From assembly GCA_964472855.1 (NCBI GenBank), contig CAYYMJ010000007.1, positions 1-64,000 on the forward strand: a DNA stretch of 64,000 nucleotides, given 5' to 3'. This DNA comes from Tranquillimonas sp964472855 (lineage in GTDB: Bacteria; Pseudomonadota; Alphaproteobacteria; Rhodobacterales; Rhodobacteraceae). Positions 17,683-27,080 of this stretch are shown piece by piece; positions within the stretch are counted from its first letter, which is position 1; each line of letters starts with the position of its first letter. The position numbers and the translations under genes are program-made. A model generated the notes under the pieces. The model had not been told where the DNA came from, did not search any database, and saw only the letters and a list, made by a program, of their open reading frames with translations.

Positions 17683-18860
17683 TGAAAGGTTTTCCTCGGG
17701 TCGAAGGCATCGCGCACGCCTTCGAAGATGAACACCAGCAGCGACAGCATGATCGCGAAGGTGAAAAAGGCGGTAAAGGCCAGCCACGGCGCCTGCAGGT
17801 TCTGCTTGGCCTGCAAGGTCAGTTCACCCAGCGACGGCGCCGACGACGGCAGCCCGAAACCAAGGAAGTCAAGCGAGGCCAGCGTGCCGATGGTGCCGGT
17901 GATGATGAAGGGCAGCAGCGTGACCGTCGCCACCATGGCATTGGGCAACATGTGCCGCATCATGATGGTCCAGTTCGACACGCCCAAGGCCCGCGCCGCG
18001 CGCACATATTCGAAATTGCGGGCCCGCAGAAACTCGGCCCGGACCACGCCCACCAGTGCCGGCCAGCCGAACAGCACGGTCACAAAGACCAGCAGCCAGA
18101 AGCTTCGCCCGAGGATCGCGAACAGGATGATGATGACATAAAGCGACGGGGTCGAGCCCCAGATCTCCAGCGCGCGCTGAAAGATCAAGTCCAGCCAACC
18201 CCCGAAATATCCCTGCGCCGCCCCGGCAAGAATACCGATGGCCGACGTCAGCACTGTCACGATGATCGTGAAATAAATCGACAGCCGGAAACCGTAGATC
18301 ACCCGCGCCACCACATCGCGCGAGGTATCGTCGGTGCCCAGCAGGTTCTGCGCGCTGGGCGGTCCCGGCGCCACGCCGCCGGTATCGACGATGGTGTCAA
18401 ACCGATAGCGGATCGGCGGCCACAACAGCCAGCCCTGCGCGACAGCTTGGCCGTTGACCACCCCGGTTTCGGCCTGCGCCATCACGCCAACCGGGTCATC
18501 GAAACATTCCTGGCGCCCGCCCGAGCGGATCAGGCATTCGACTTCGGGGTCGCTGTAAACCGCCTCGGACCGGAAATCGCCGCCAAAGGCGGTTTCCGGG
18601 TAGAAAGCGAACACCGGCATGTAAAGGCCGCCGTCGTATTTCAGCAAGATGGGCTTGTCGTTGGCGATAAACTCGGCCAGCAGCGTCAGCCCGAAGATCA
18701 CCGCGAAGATGATCAGCGACCAATAGGCCCGGCGGTTGCGCTTGAAATTACGCCAGCGGCGCTGGTTCAGCGGGCTCAGCCAGGGGCGCCGGCGACGCCG
18801 GGCGTCGGCCGGTTGCGGGGCTTCGGTGACCTCGGGAAGATGCTCTTCAGCCAGCGCCAT
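17679..18860 (-). CDS. yejE: Peptide ABC transporter permease YejE
   Basis: The 393-residue inner-membrane protein has a basic cytoplasmic N terminus (ARRRRRPW) and a first membrane helix at about residues 45-65. A long periplasmic loop (about 70-195) carries a conserved Cys pair, CLIRSGGRQEC. Five more helices follow with the EAA loop that contacts the ATPase (EYVRAARALGVSNWTIMMRHMLPN). This is the OppC-type permease with the extra loop typical of YejE. It lies 3 bases after yejB and overlaps yejF. Confidence 0.93.
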   Translation of the reverse strand: MALAEEHLPEVTEAPQPADARRRRRPWLSPLNQRRWRNFKRNRRAYWSLIIFAVIFGLTLLAEFIANDKPILLKYDGGLYMPVFAFYPETAFGGDFRSEAVYSDPEVECLIRSGGRQECFDDPVGVMAQAETGVVNGQAVAQGWLLWPPIRYRFDTIVDTGGVAPGPPSAQNLLGTDDTSRDVVARVIYGFRLSIYFTIIVTVLTSAIGILAGAAQGYFGGWLDLIFQRALEIWGSTPSLYVIIILFAILGRSFWLLVFVTVLFGWPALVGVVRAEFLRARNFEYVRAARALGVSNWTIMMRHMLPNAMVATVTLLPFIITGTIGTLASLDFLGFGLPSSAPSLGELTLQAKQNLQAPWLAFTAFFTFAIMLSLLVFIFEGVRDAFDPRKTFQ

Positions 18861-18863
18861 GGC

Positions 18864-19940
18864 TCAGGTCTCCCGGGTTTCAAAGTCGATGCGCGGATCG
18901 ACGAAGACATACATCATGTCCGACAGGATACCGATCACCAGCCCCACAAGGCCGAAGAAGAACAGCGTGCCGAAGATCACCGGATAGTCGCGCTGCAGCG
19001 CCGCCTCGAACCCCAGCCGGCCCAGCCCGTCCAGCGAGAAGATGGTTTCGATGATCAGCGACCCGCCGAAGAAGACCGAGATGAAGACCGCCGGAAATCC
19101 GGCAATGACGATCAGCATGGCGTTGCGGAACACGTGGCCGTAAAGGATGCGCCCCTCGGGCAGGCCCTTGGCCCGTGCCGTCACCACATACTGTTTCTTG
19201 ATCTCGTCGAGAAAGCTGTTCTTGGTCAGCAGCGTCAGGGTGGCAAAGCCCGCGATCGACGAGGCGATGATCGGCAGCGCGATGTGCCAGAAATAGTCGG
19301 CGGCCTTGCCGATCAGCGACAGGTCAGCCCAGTTGTCGGACGTCAGCCCCCTGAGCGGGAATATCTGGAAATACGACCCCCCCGCCAGCAGCACCAGCAG
19401 CAGGATCGCGAACAGGAAACCGGGAATGGCGTAGGCCACGATGATCAGGGCCGAGGTCCAGGTGTCAAAACCCGACCCGTCGCGCACCGCCTTGCGAATG
19501 CCCAGCGGGATCGACACGATATAGGCGATGATGGTCGACCACAGCCCCAGCGTGATCGACACGGGCATTTTTTCGATCACCAGATCGACCACGCTGATCG
19601 AGCGGAAATAGCTCTCTCCGAAATCAAAGCGCATGTAGTTCCACATCATGTTGAGGAACCGTTCCAGCGGCGGCTTGTCAAAGCCGAACTCCTGCTCAAG
19701 CTCTTTGATGAAATCCTCGGGCAGGCCGCGCGACCCGATATAGCTTTCGTTGGTTCCTTCGATGGTTTCCGAACCGCCGCCGGCGATGGTTTCGAAGACG
19801 TCGCCCTGGCCCTCCATCTGGGCCAGGATCTGTTCGATGGGGCCGCCCGGAACGAACTGGGTGAGAGTGAAGTTGATGACCATGATGCCCAGAAGGGTCG
19901 GGATCACCAGCAACAGCCGTCTGAGAATGTAGGCTCCCAC
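18864..19940 (-). CDS. yejB: Peptide ABC transporter permease YejB
   Basis: The 358-residue OppB-type permease starts with the family N terminus GAYILRRLLLVIPTLLGI and has about six membrane helices. Its EAA-like loop reads YVVTARAKGLPEGRILYGHVFRN, and the QFVPGGP motif follows the first helix. A periplasmic insertion (about residues 40-110) is typical of YejB. The start is GTG, preceded by AAGGAG. It forms the translocation channel with YejE. Confidence 0.93.
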   Translation of the reverse strand: MGAYILRRLLLVIPTLLGIMVINFTLTQFVPGGPIEQILAQMEGQGDVFETIAGGGSETIEGTNESYIGSRGLPEDFIKELEQEFGFDKPPLERFLNMMWNYMRFDFGESYFRSISVVDLVIEKMPVSITLGLWSTIIAYIVSIPLGIRKAVRDGSGFDTWTSALIIVAYAIPGFLFAILLLVLLAGGSYFQIFPLRGLTSDNWADLSLIGKAADYFWHIALPIIASSIAGFATLTLLTKNSFLDEIKKQYVVTARAKGLPEGRILYGHVFRNAMLIVIAGFPAVFISVFFGGSLIIETIFSLDGLGRLGFEAALQRDYPVIFGTLFFFGLVGLVIGILSDMMYVFVDPRIDFETRET

Positions 19941-19964
19941 GCCGGTTCGCTCCTTTCTGCGCGC

Positions 19965-21887
19965 CTATTTCAGCGCGCCAGCCTCGCGAAGCGCCGCACC
20001 GGCGTCTTCGTCATACCACCAGAAAGACGTCGCCCCCAACGAGAAGGGCGGCAGGTTTTCGGGATAGCGATACTGGTCGTAATAGGCGACGGTGTGCACA
20101 TCCTTGAACCACTGCTGCACCCAGAAGCCTTCGGCGCGCAGAACGCGGTCCAGCGCATGGGTGGCGGTCGTGACGTCTTCCAGCGACGTAGCGTCGATCA
20201 CCGCCGTGACCAGCCGGTCGACGGCCGGATTCTGCAGCCCCATCAGGTTGCGCGAACTGTCGGCGGCGGTCGAGCTGTCATACCACTGGCGCAGTCCGAC
20301 GCCCGGTTCGAACCCCATCGAGAATGTGTGGTTCACCAGATCGTATTTGGCGGCCCGGCGCCGTTCGATATATTGCGAGATGTCGACCCGCTCCAGCTTG
20401 GCGTCGATGCCGATATTCTGCAGATTTTCGATATAGGGGTTGATGATCCGGTCAAAGGCCGGGCTGAAGGACAGGATCGTCAGGGTCAGCGGCTCGCCAT
20501 CCTTCGACCGCATGCCGTCGTCACCGGCCACCCAGCCGGCTTCGTCCAGCAACGCGTTGGCCTTGCGGCGCATGGCCCGGGCCGGCAGGTTCTGCCCGGC
20601 CTCGTTGACAGGCGCCATCACCGCGTCGTCGGTCAGGATCGCGGCATCCAGCAGACCTTCGTCGACCAGCGGCTGCAACAGGGCGGTTTCGCCGGCGCCG
20701 GGGGCTCCGGTCGCTTCCAGCGCCGAGTTTTCCCAGAAGGAATTGACGCGCTCGTAAAGCCCGAAGAACAGCGTGTCGTTGGACCATTCGAAGTTGAACA
20801 TCGAGCGCACGGCCTCGCGCACCCGCGGGTCCTGCCATTTCGGATCGCGCAGGTTGAACACGAAGGACTGCGCCGACCCGATGTTGCCGTTATGCAGCTC
20901 TTCCTTCTTTACCCAACCATTGTCGACCGCCGGAAAGTCATAGCCGGTCGCCCAGTCTTTCGAGCTGTTTTCGACCCGGAAGGTGTATTCGCCGGCCTTG
21001 AACCCCTCGAGCGCCGCCGAACTGTCGGCGAAATACTCGATACGGATGGTTTCGAAATTGTTCTGACCAACGTTGAAGGGACTGTCCCAGCCCCAGAAAT
21101 CCGGGTTGCGGCGATAGACGATCTGGCGGCCCACATCCATGCTGTCCAGCACATAGGGGCTGGTGCCAAGGAAGGGTTCCAGCGTGCTATCGTCCAGCCG
21201 GGCGCCGGTTTCTTCGAACCATGTCTTCGAAAAGGCCAGCGTCCCGCCGGCGAAACTGATGACATCGCGACGCGGCGCTTCGTCGGTAAAGGTGAACTTG
21301 ATGCGATAGGGGTCCAGAACCTCGACCGACGACACGAAGCCTTCCACCACGTTGCGGTATTCGGCAATGCCCTGTTCGATGAACAGCTCGAAGGTGAACT
21401 TGATGTCCTCGGCGGTCAGCGGCGTGCCGTCCGAGAATGTCACGTCGTCGCGCAGGTTGAAGATCACCCAGTCCAGGCTTTCGGGATACTCCATGGTCGT
21501 GCACATGTAGCAATACACACCATAGGGGTCGTCGGCGACCGAGGTCAGGATCGATTCATAGAAGATGGTGGCCATCGACGCCGTCACGCCCTTGCGGGTG
21601 AAATTGTTGAAGCTGTCAAAGCTGCCCTGCGCCCATTGGCTGATCTCGCCGCCGACCGGCGCGTCAGGATTCACGTAAGGCAGATAGGCCATGTCGGCGG
21701 GGTGCATCACGTCGCCGAAATTGGTGAAGCCGTGGCTTACGATGACCGTCTCGTCGCCCTCGGCAAAGGCGGCCGCGGCCAGGGCAATCGCGCTGGCGCC
21801 GGCCAGCGACCACAAAAGCCAGCTTTGGCTGGGGGCCAGTCTCTGAACCGCCGTGCGGGCCGTCATACGGGTTTTCCGGTTTTCCAT
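19965..21887 (-). CDS. yejA: Periplasmic oligopeptide-binding protein YejA
   Basis: The 640-residue extracellular solute-binding protein of family 5 (DppA/OppA type) begins with a basic stretch and hydrophobic signal (about residues 22-42, cleavage near AFA). The mature part contains the family signature around FTFELFIEQ and VTFSDGTPLTAEDIKF, and the peptide-pocket region is two-lobed. It captures peptides for YejBEF. It is the first gene of the yejABEF operon. The start at 21887 follows GGAG at normal spacing; an internal ATG at 21866 is an alternative. Confidence 0.93.
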   Translation of the reverse strand: MENRKTRMTARTAVQRLAPSQSWLLWSLAGASAIALAAAAFAEGDETVIVSHGFTNFGDVMHPADMAYLPYVNPDAPVGGEISQWAQGSFDSFNNFTRKGVTASMATIFYESILTSVADDPYGVYCYMCTTMEYPESLDWVIFNLRDDVTFSDGTPLTAEDIKFTFELFIEQGIAEYRNVVEGFVSSVEVLDPYRIKFTFTDEAPRRDVISFAGGTLAFSKTWFEETGARLDDSTLEPFLGTSPYVLDSMDVGRQIVYRRNPDFWGWDSPFNVGQNNFETIRIEYFADSSAALEGFKAGEYTFRVENSSKDWATGYDFPAVDNGWVKKEELHNGNIGSAQSFVFNLRDPKWQDPRVREAVRSMFNFEWSNDTLFFGLYERVNSFWENSALEATGAPGAGETALLQPLVDEGLLDAAILTDDAVMAPVNEAGQNLPARAMRRKANALLDEAGWVAGDDGMRSKDGEPLTLTILSFSPAFDRIINPYIENLQNIGIDAKLERVDISQYIERRRAAKYDLVNHTFSMGFEPGVGLRQWYDSSTAADSSRNLMGLQNPAVDRLVTAVIDATSLEDVTTATHALDRVLRAEGFWVQQWFKDVHTVAYYDQYRYPENLPPFSLGATSFWWYDEDAGAALREAGALK

Positions 21888-21997
21888 TGGATGGTCTCCG
21901 TCGCTGGACTGTCGGTTTTGGGTTTCAGTTAGCGTAGAGTTTGCCCCGGCGACCGCTCAAGACCAAGAGTTGATCACGCGTGATTGCGAAAAAGCGA

Positions 21998-22024
21998 AAC
22001 GCCCGGACGGTGTGTCCGGGCGTT
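21998..22024 (-). terminator. Rho-independent terminator of the cytochrome c gene
   Basis: An 11-bp perfect stem AACGCCCGGAC / GTCCGGGCGTT encloses a 5-nt loop. Read leftward it lies 33 bases after the cytochrome c stop and is followed by TTTCGCTTTTTC, a T-rich tail. It separates the cytochrome gene from the yej promoter region. Confidence 0.8.
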
Positions 22025-22056
22025 GTTAACAATTCAGGGCGTTTTCGCGGTTTGCG

Positions 22057-22578
22057 TCAGCCGTCGAGTGAATCGAGATAGGCGATCACGTTGGCACGGT
22101 CCTCGGGCTTTCTGAGACCGGAAAAGGTCATCTTGGTGCCGGGGGCGAATGCCTTGGGGTTTTCCAGGAAGTGGAACAGCGTTTCCGGGTCCCAGGTTTC
22201 GGCCACCGCCTCGAGCGCGCCGGAATAGCCAAAGCCATCGACCGCATCGACCGGGCGGCCGACCACGCCATACAGGCTGGGGCCGGTGGCGTTCACGCCT
22301 TCTTCGACCTTGTGGCAGGCCTTGCACTTGCCGAACACCCGCTCGCCGCGGCCCACGTCGGCGGCGGCCAGAAGCTCGGGGAAACTCGGGCCGGCAACGG
22401 CTTCTTCGTCATGACCGGCGTCACCGGTATCGATGACATAGGCCTGCTCGGCATGTTCTCCGTGGCCTTCGCCGCCGATGTGGTAGATGCTTTCGGCGGC
22501 CCAGCTTCCCAGAAGGAATACCAGGAAGGCGCCGCAGAAACCGCCAACGATCTTGGTCAGGGTCATTGTGTCGAACAT
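22057..22578 (-). CDS. Membrane-anchored cytochrome c (CycM/c552-like)
   Basis: The 173-residue protein has an uncleaved N-terminal membrane helix (about residues 8-30), a Gly/Glu/Ala linker and a class I cytochrome c domain. Haem attaches at CKACH, and the distal ligand Met lies in GTKMTF. This matches the membrane-bound cytochrome c552 that carries electrons from the bc1 complex to the aa3 oxidase in Paracoccus relatives. The ATG at 22578 begins right before the anchor helix. It is divergent from pheA, an arrangement common in Rhodobacteraceae. Confidence 0.9.
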   Translation of the reverse strand: MFDTMTLTKIVGGFCGAFLVFLLGSWAAESIYHIGGEGHGEHAEQAYVIDTGDAGHDEEAVAGPSFPELLAAADVGRGERVFGKCKACHKVEEGVNATGPSLYGVVGRPVDAVDGFGYSGALEAVAETWDPETLFHFLENPKAFAPGTKMTFSGLRKPEDRANVIAYLDSLDG

Positions 22579-22705
22579 GTCGCGATCCGTTCCGTGTCTG
22601 ATTTGCGCGTTATCTATCCGCTTCAAGGTCCGGCTTTCAAGCGATATGCCCCGCGACCAATCGCCCGATTGATGCCAAACGACGATTTCCCGCAGGAGAA
22701 TGCCC

Positions 22706-23536
22706 ATGACCGGCCGGATTGCCTTCCAGGGAGAGCTTGGCGCCTACAGCCACGAGGCCTGCGCCCGCACCCACCCACAGCTTGAACCGTTGCCCTGCAA
22801 GACCTTCGAGGATGTGATCGAGGCAGTAAACAGCGGCCGTGCCGATCTGGCCATGCTGCCGGTGGAAAACTCGACCTATGGCCGAGTCGCCGATATCCAC
22901 CGCCTGCTGCCCGGGTCGGGTCTGCATATCGTGGGCGAAAGCTTTGTGCGTGTGCGGATCAGCTTGATGGCCATCAAGGGCGTGTCGCTGGGCGACCTGA
23001 CCAAGGTGCGCGCGCATCTGGTGCTGATTCCCCAATGCCGAGGCTTTCTTGAACGTCACGGCATCGCCGGCGAGGCTGCGGCCGACAGCGCCGGCGCCGC
23101 CGCCGAAATCGCCGCGTCGGGTGACCGCACCGTAGGCGCGCTGGCGTCAGAGCTGGCGGCCGAGATCCACGGGCTCGATATCCTCGCCCGCGACATCGAG
23201 GATCACGGACACAACACCACCCGTTTCGTCGTCATGGCGCCCAAGCCGGATTTCTCGCGCCGGTCGGACCACATGCTGACGTCCTTCGTGTTCCGGGTGC
23301 GCAACATTCCGGCGGCGCTGTACAAGGCGATGGGCGGCTTTGCGACCAATGGCGTCAACATGACCAAGCTGGAAAGCTACATGGTCGACGGGTCGTTTTC
23401 TGCCACGCAGTTCTATGCCGACATCGAGGGCCACCCCGACGACCGCGACGTGCAACTGGCGATGGACGAACTGGGCTATTTCACCGACGTCTTGCGCATT
23501 CTCGGCACCTATCCGGCGGACCAGAAGCGCGACTGA
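22706..23536 (+). CDS. pheA: Prephenate dehydratase
   Basis: The 276-residue enzyme converts prephenate to phenylpyruvate in phenylalanine synthesis. The catalytic domain starts with IAFQGELGAYSHEA. It carries the substrate loop LPVENSTYGRV and the catalytic Thr in HNTTRFVV. An ACT domain (about residues 195-265), with the Phe-binding LESYMVDG, gives feedback inhibition. There is no fused chorismate mutase. The ATG at 22706 is preferred over the one at 22700 because AGGAG at 22694-22698 is then 7 bases away. Confidence 0.95.
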   Translation: MTGRIAFQGELGAYSHEACARTHPQLEPLPCKTFEDVIEAVNSGRADLAMLPVENSTYGRVADIHRLLPGSGLHIVGESFVRVRISLMAIKGVSLGDLTKVRAHLVLIPQCRGFLERHGIAGEAAADSAGAAAEIAASGDRTVGALASELAAEIHGLDILARDIEDHGHNTTRFVVMAPKPDFSRRSDHMLTSFVFRVRNIPAALYKAMGGFATNGVNMTKLESYMVDGSFSATQFYADIEGHPDDRDVQLAMDELGYFTDVLRILGTYPADQKRD

Positions 23537-23561
23537 CCGCGAGGGCCTTCGGCGGTGGGGG

Positions 23562-23582
23562 CGATTTTTCGCAGAAAAATCG
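23562..23582. terminator. Bidirectional terminator between pheA and the SRPBCC gene
   Basis: A perfect 9-bp stem CGATTTTTC / GAAAAATCG encloses a GCA loop and lies between convergent genes. The stem itself supplies T runs on both strands, so it could end transcription from either side. Confidence 0.6.
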
Positions 23583-23585
23583 GGG

Positions 23586-24056
23586 CTACGACGCGCGGTC
23601 GCGAAAGCGTTCGGCGATGCCCTGCATGAAATCGTCGACCCGTTCGCCGAATTTCCGGTCCAGACGGGACTTGCCCAGTCTCAGCGACTGCAGCAGCACG
23701 CGGGCGGTCAGCGTCCGGGGTTCAAGCGTCAGGGTGGTCTGCATCCGTGTGCGCCCGGCGGCCAGTGACACCGCCGCAACCTCGAACCGCAGGTCCAGCC
23801 CGTCAGACTTGCCGGCGATCAGATAGCGCTCGGGCGCGTCATATTCGGCCACCGCTGCGTCCACATCCCGCTCGACCCCCTTGAAGGCCACGCGCGACCG
23901 CCACGCCAGGCCGACGATATGCCCCTCGCCGTTGTTCACCCGCTCCAGCGCGATACCGCGCCGCATGACCTGCTTTTCCATGCGGTTGAAATTCGAGGCG
24001 GCGCGAAAGCTGAATTTCTGCGGGGCGTCGATGTCGGTCGTGGTCGAAAACTTCAT
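23586..24056 (-). CDS. SRPBCC/START-like protein
   Basis: The 156-residue protein begins MKFSTTTDIDAPQ, the usual first strand of SRPBCC (polyketide cyclase/START) proteins in which the body of the barrel binds a hydrophobic ligand. A helix with FNRMEKQVMRRG follows and the long C-terminal helix covers about residues 128-155. No catalytic residues can be assigned. It lies 27 bases downstream of nudC on the same strand and may be co-transcribed with it. Confidence 0.7.
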   Translation of the reverse strand: MKFSTTTDIDAPQKFSFRAASNFNRMEKQVMRRGIALERVNNGEGHIVGLAWRSRVAFKGVERDVDAAVAEYDAPERYLIAGKSDGLDLRFEVAAVSLAAGRTRMQTTLTLEPRTLTARVLLQSLRLGKSRLDRKFGERVDDFMQGIAERFRDRAS

Positions 24057-24083
24057 GCGGTTATTCCAGTCGTTGCGGGGCGG

Positions 24084-25061
24084 TTACAGTCGGCCTTCCA
24101 GCCACGCGCCGATGATATGACGGGCAATCGAGCCCTTTCTTGGCGCGAACATGGCAGGATGCGTGCCGGCAAACACCGCAACCATGTCTTCGCGGCTGAT
24201 CCAGCGGGCATCGTCCAGCTCGGCCGGATCGACCTGAATGTCGCGGCTTTGCGCTTCGGCCCGGCATCCCAGCATCAGCGACGCCGGAAACGGCCATGGC
24301 TGGGCCGACAGCAGGCTGACCGGACCGATCCTGATGGCCGATTCCTCGAAAATCTCGCGCCGGGCCGCGGCTTCGGGTGTTTCGCCGGGCTCCATGAAGC
24401 CAGCCAGAAGTGAATACATCCCTTCCGGCCAGCCCGGTGACCGACCAAGCAGCAGATCGTTGCCATGGGTGACCAGCACGATCACCACCGGATCGACCCG
24501 CGGAAAGTGCCTTGTGCCGCAATCCGGGCAGTCGCGCTGCCAGCCGGCCATGGACACCACCGACGCCGTGCCACATCGCGCACAAAAGCCGTGGGTGGCG
24601 TGCCAGCCCGTCAGCGCCTTTGCCGTCGCCAGCAACTCGTTGCCTGCCAGAGCCAGCCGGGCGAGATTGGCCCGCAAGTCGGTGAAGGCATGATCGGGCG
24701 CCGCCGGGTGCCGCTGCTGCGAGGGGTCGAAAAAGCGGCCGACCTCGGCCAGGTCGTCCACGGGCGGTTCCCAGCCGGACATGTCGCGGACAAAACGCGC
24801 CGCGCCATCGTCGAGCCCCAGGAATATCGGCGGGCCGGCCCCCTCGAACACAGGCGAGTTGGCGGGCAACAGTCCGGGCACCAGGTCGCCGTCGGGCCCG
24901 GGCCCCAGCAGCGCCTTGCCGCGCCACATCGGCAGAACGCAATCGCCCCCGGTCTCGATCAGGCCATCCAGCCGCTCGGCATCGCTGCGCAGATACGCGG
25001 CCCGGTCCAGCCGGAAATGCGTGAATGTCAGTGCGTCCCGTGGTTCCATGCCCGATCCCAT
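24084..25061 (-). CDS. nudC: NAD(+) diphosphatase / NADH pyrophosphatase (NUDIX)
   Basis: The roughly 325-residue protein has three family parts: an N-terminal domain, a zinc ribbon (CARC ... CPDC) and a NUDIX domain. The NUDIX box reads GFMEPGETPEAAARREIFEE, followed by the NADH-specific SAQPWPFPxS motif. It hydrolyses NAD(H) to NMN(H) and AMP, and related enzymes remove NAD caps from RNA. ATGs at 25061 and 25049 are both plausible starts; a longer frame upstream overlaps the divergent phosphoesterase gene and is unlikely. Confidence 0.92.
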   Translation of the reverse strand: MGSGMEPRDALTFTHFRLDRAAYLRSDAERLDGLIETGGDCVLPMWRGKALLGPGPDGDLVPGLLPANSPVFEGAGPPIFLGLDDGAARFVRDMSGWEPPVDDLAEVGRFFDPSQQRHPAAPDHAFTDLRANLARLALAGNELLATAKALTGWHATHGFCARCGTASVVSMAGWQRDCPDCGTRHFPRVDPVVIVLVTHGNDLLLGRSPGWPEGMYSLLAGFMEPGETPEAAARREIFEESAIRIGPVSLLSAQPWPFPASLMLGCRAEAQSRDIQVDPAELDDARWISREDMVAVFAGTHPAMFAPRKGSIARHIIGAWLEGRL

Positions 25062-25194
25062 TTTCTTCTGCGTGCCACGCAGCGGGCAGAGCGTAAATCG
25101 AAAATCGTGGCATTCCGCCGCGTTCGCAACTTGTGGTTGAGTCATGGTTAACAATCTTCTACCGTCACGCAATGAGATTGTGGGACAGGCTGAC

Positions 25195-27036
25195 ATGACC
25201 CGTCCGGAACGACTGGACAGCGGCCCCGACCTTGGGGCCGAGGCGCGCGCCGGCGTCGTGCATCTGCGCATCCTCGCAACGTCTGACCTGCACGCCTGCG
25301 CAACGCCCGACCCGGCCCTGCCGAACGGCAGAGGCATGGGTCTGACCCAGATCGCCGGGCAGGTCGAGCAGATCCGTGCCCAGTCGGACAACTGCCTGCT
25401 GTTTGACAATGGCGACCTGTTGCAGGGCGGCCTGCTGGGCGACTTTCTTGCCCAGCCGCACAACTGGCCCGGCGGCCGGCATCCGCTGATCGCGGCCTTG
25501 AACTGCCTGCGCTATGACGCCGCGGCCCCCGGCAACCACGACTTCAACTATGGCCTGCCTTTTGCCGAGCGTGCCTTTGCCGGGGCCAGCTTTCCCGTGG
25601 TCTGCGCCAATCTGGTGCGCCGGCTCGAACCGACCCCAGCGCTCGACCGTCACCTGTTCCCGCCAATGGCGATGCTAAGCCGCGATCTGGTCGACGGCGC
25701 CAGCCAGCGCAGGGCCGTCAAGATCGCCGTCATCGGGCTGACCCCACCGCAAACCATCCAGTGGGACCGACAGCTTCTGGCGGCGCGTCTCGAAGCGCGC
25801 GACATGCTTGCCGCGGCGCGCCACTGGGTCGGGCAGGCCCGGATGGGCGGGGCAGACATCGTGATCGTTCTGGCCCACAGCGGTGTGGGCGCGGCGCGGC
25901 CGGCGCCCGAAAGCGAGAATGTGGCCACGGCACTGCGCGCCCTGCCCGGCGTCGACGCGGTGGTCGCCGGACATACCCATGACGTCATCGGATCACCGCT
26001 GGCCGACAGCCGCGGGGCGCTCGCGCCTCTTGTCATGCCCGGGTCCGGGGGCTCGCATGTCGGGCTGGTCGACCTGTTGCTGCATCTCCATGACCGGACA
26101 TGGACGGTCACCCGGCACATGGCGCGCGCTGTGCCGGTTTCTCCGCCGGCGGCCCCGAACGCAGGCGCCAGCCCCGTCAGCCCCGGCGGTCCGGCCGCCC
26201 GGGTGGCCGCGCTGCTGCGCAGCAGTCAGCGCCGCGCGGCGCAATCTGGCGCCACGGTCGTCGGCCGGATCGCGCAGCCCCTTGACGGCAGCCTGCCCTG
26301 TCTGCCGGGCGACCCGGTGGCCGAACTGGTCAACGCGGCCCAGCGCCGTCTGGCGCGCCGGCTGATGCCGCCCGACCTTGCCGGTCTGCCGCTGTTGTCC
26401 GTGGCGTCGCCCTTTGCAACCGGCGCGGGCGGCCCGCAGGATTTTGTCATTCTGCCCCCCGGCCCGGTGACCCGGGCCGATGTTCGCAGCCTCTACCCCT
26501 TTGCCAACCTTGCCTGCCTTGTCACCGTGACAGGCACCGGATTGCGGCGCTGGTTGCAGCGTGCCGCCAGCATCTTCAACGTCGTGGGCCGTGATGGTCC
26601 GCTGATCGACCCGACTGTCCCCGGCTACGTGTTCGATGTGTTCGACGGCATCGACTATGCCTTCGACCTGTCGGTTGCCGCCGGTTCCCCGGGACGGGTG
26701 GCGCAGCTTTGCCATGCCGGGCGCCCGGTCGGTGACACGGATCGTTTCGCCGTGGTGACCAACACCTACCGCGCCAACGGCGGCGGCGGTTATCCGGCCG
26801 TGCCCGAACGCGATGTGTGGATGTTGGGCCAGACCCGGGTGAGCGACGCAATCGCCGCGCACCTGCGTCTGGGGCACCGGCCCGCCGACCGCCCGGCGAA
26901 CTGGCGCCTCGACGGCCCGGCGCAGGCGCACGCCTGGATCGACGCCGGTCACGGGCCACGCACCGCCGTCCGACCCGGCCTGAAGCCGCTGGGCCTGACC
27001 CCGGAAGGATTTCAGCGCGTCCGCCTGCAATTCTGA
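25195..27036 (+). CDS. 5'-nucleotidase / 2',3'-cyclic phosphodiesterase family protein without a signal peptide
   Basis: The 613-residue protein has the metallophosphoesterase core. Metal ligands appear in SDLHA, NGDLLQGG, GNHDFNYG and AGHTHD. A C-terminal 5'-nucleotidase domain (from about residue 330) carries the nucleotide-stacking TNTYRANGGGGY segment seen in CpdB. CpdB acts on 2',3'-cyclic and 3'-nucleotides, normally in the periplasm. Here neither the ATG at 25195 nor the upstream ATG at 25144 gives a recognisable signal peptide, so a cytoplasmic location or another start must be considered. The start at 25195 has ACAGG upstream. Confidence 0.8.
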   Translation: MTRPERLDSGPDLGAEARAGVVHLRILATSDLHACATPDPALPNGRGMGLTQIAGQVEQIRAQSDNCLLFDNGDLLQGGLLGDFLAQPHNWPGGRHPLIAALNCLRYDAAAPGNHDFNYGLPFAERAFAGASFPVVCANLVRRLEPTPALDRHLFPPMAMLSRDLVDGASQRRAVKIAVIGLTPPQTIQWDRQLLAARLEARDMLAAARHWVGQARMGGADIVIVLAHSGVGAARPAPESENVATALRALPGVDAVVAGHTHDVIGSPLADSRGALAPLVMPGSGGSHVGLVDLLLHLHDRTWTVTRHMARAVPVSPPAAPNAGASPVSPGGPAARVAALLRSSQRRAAQSGATVVGRIAQPLDGSLPCLPGDPVAELVNAAQRRLARRLMPPDLAGLPLLSVASPFATGAGGPQDFVILPPGPVTRADVRSLYPFANLACLVTVTGTGLRRWLQRAASIFNVVGRDGPLIDPTVPGYVFDVFDGIDYAFDLSVAAGSPGRVAQLCHAGRPVGDTDRFAVVTNTYRANGGGGYPAVPERDVWMLGQTRVSDAIAAHLRLGHRPADRPANWRLDGPAQAHAWIDAGHGPRTAVRPGLKPLGLTPEGFQRVRLQF

Positions 27037-27080
27037 CCCGGGTGATCTTGAGTTTCCGCGCGGCCCGCATTATCTGCGGT

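Noticed and set aside
17682..21932. Plus-strand open frame of about 1400 codons opposite yejABEF
   Set aside because: Composition is typical of an antisense shadow (His/Arg/Gln/Asp-rich), and the minus strand encodes four complete genes of one transporter.
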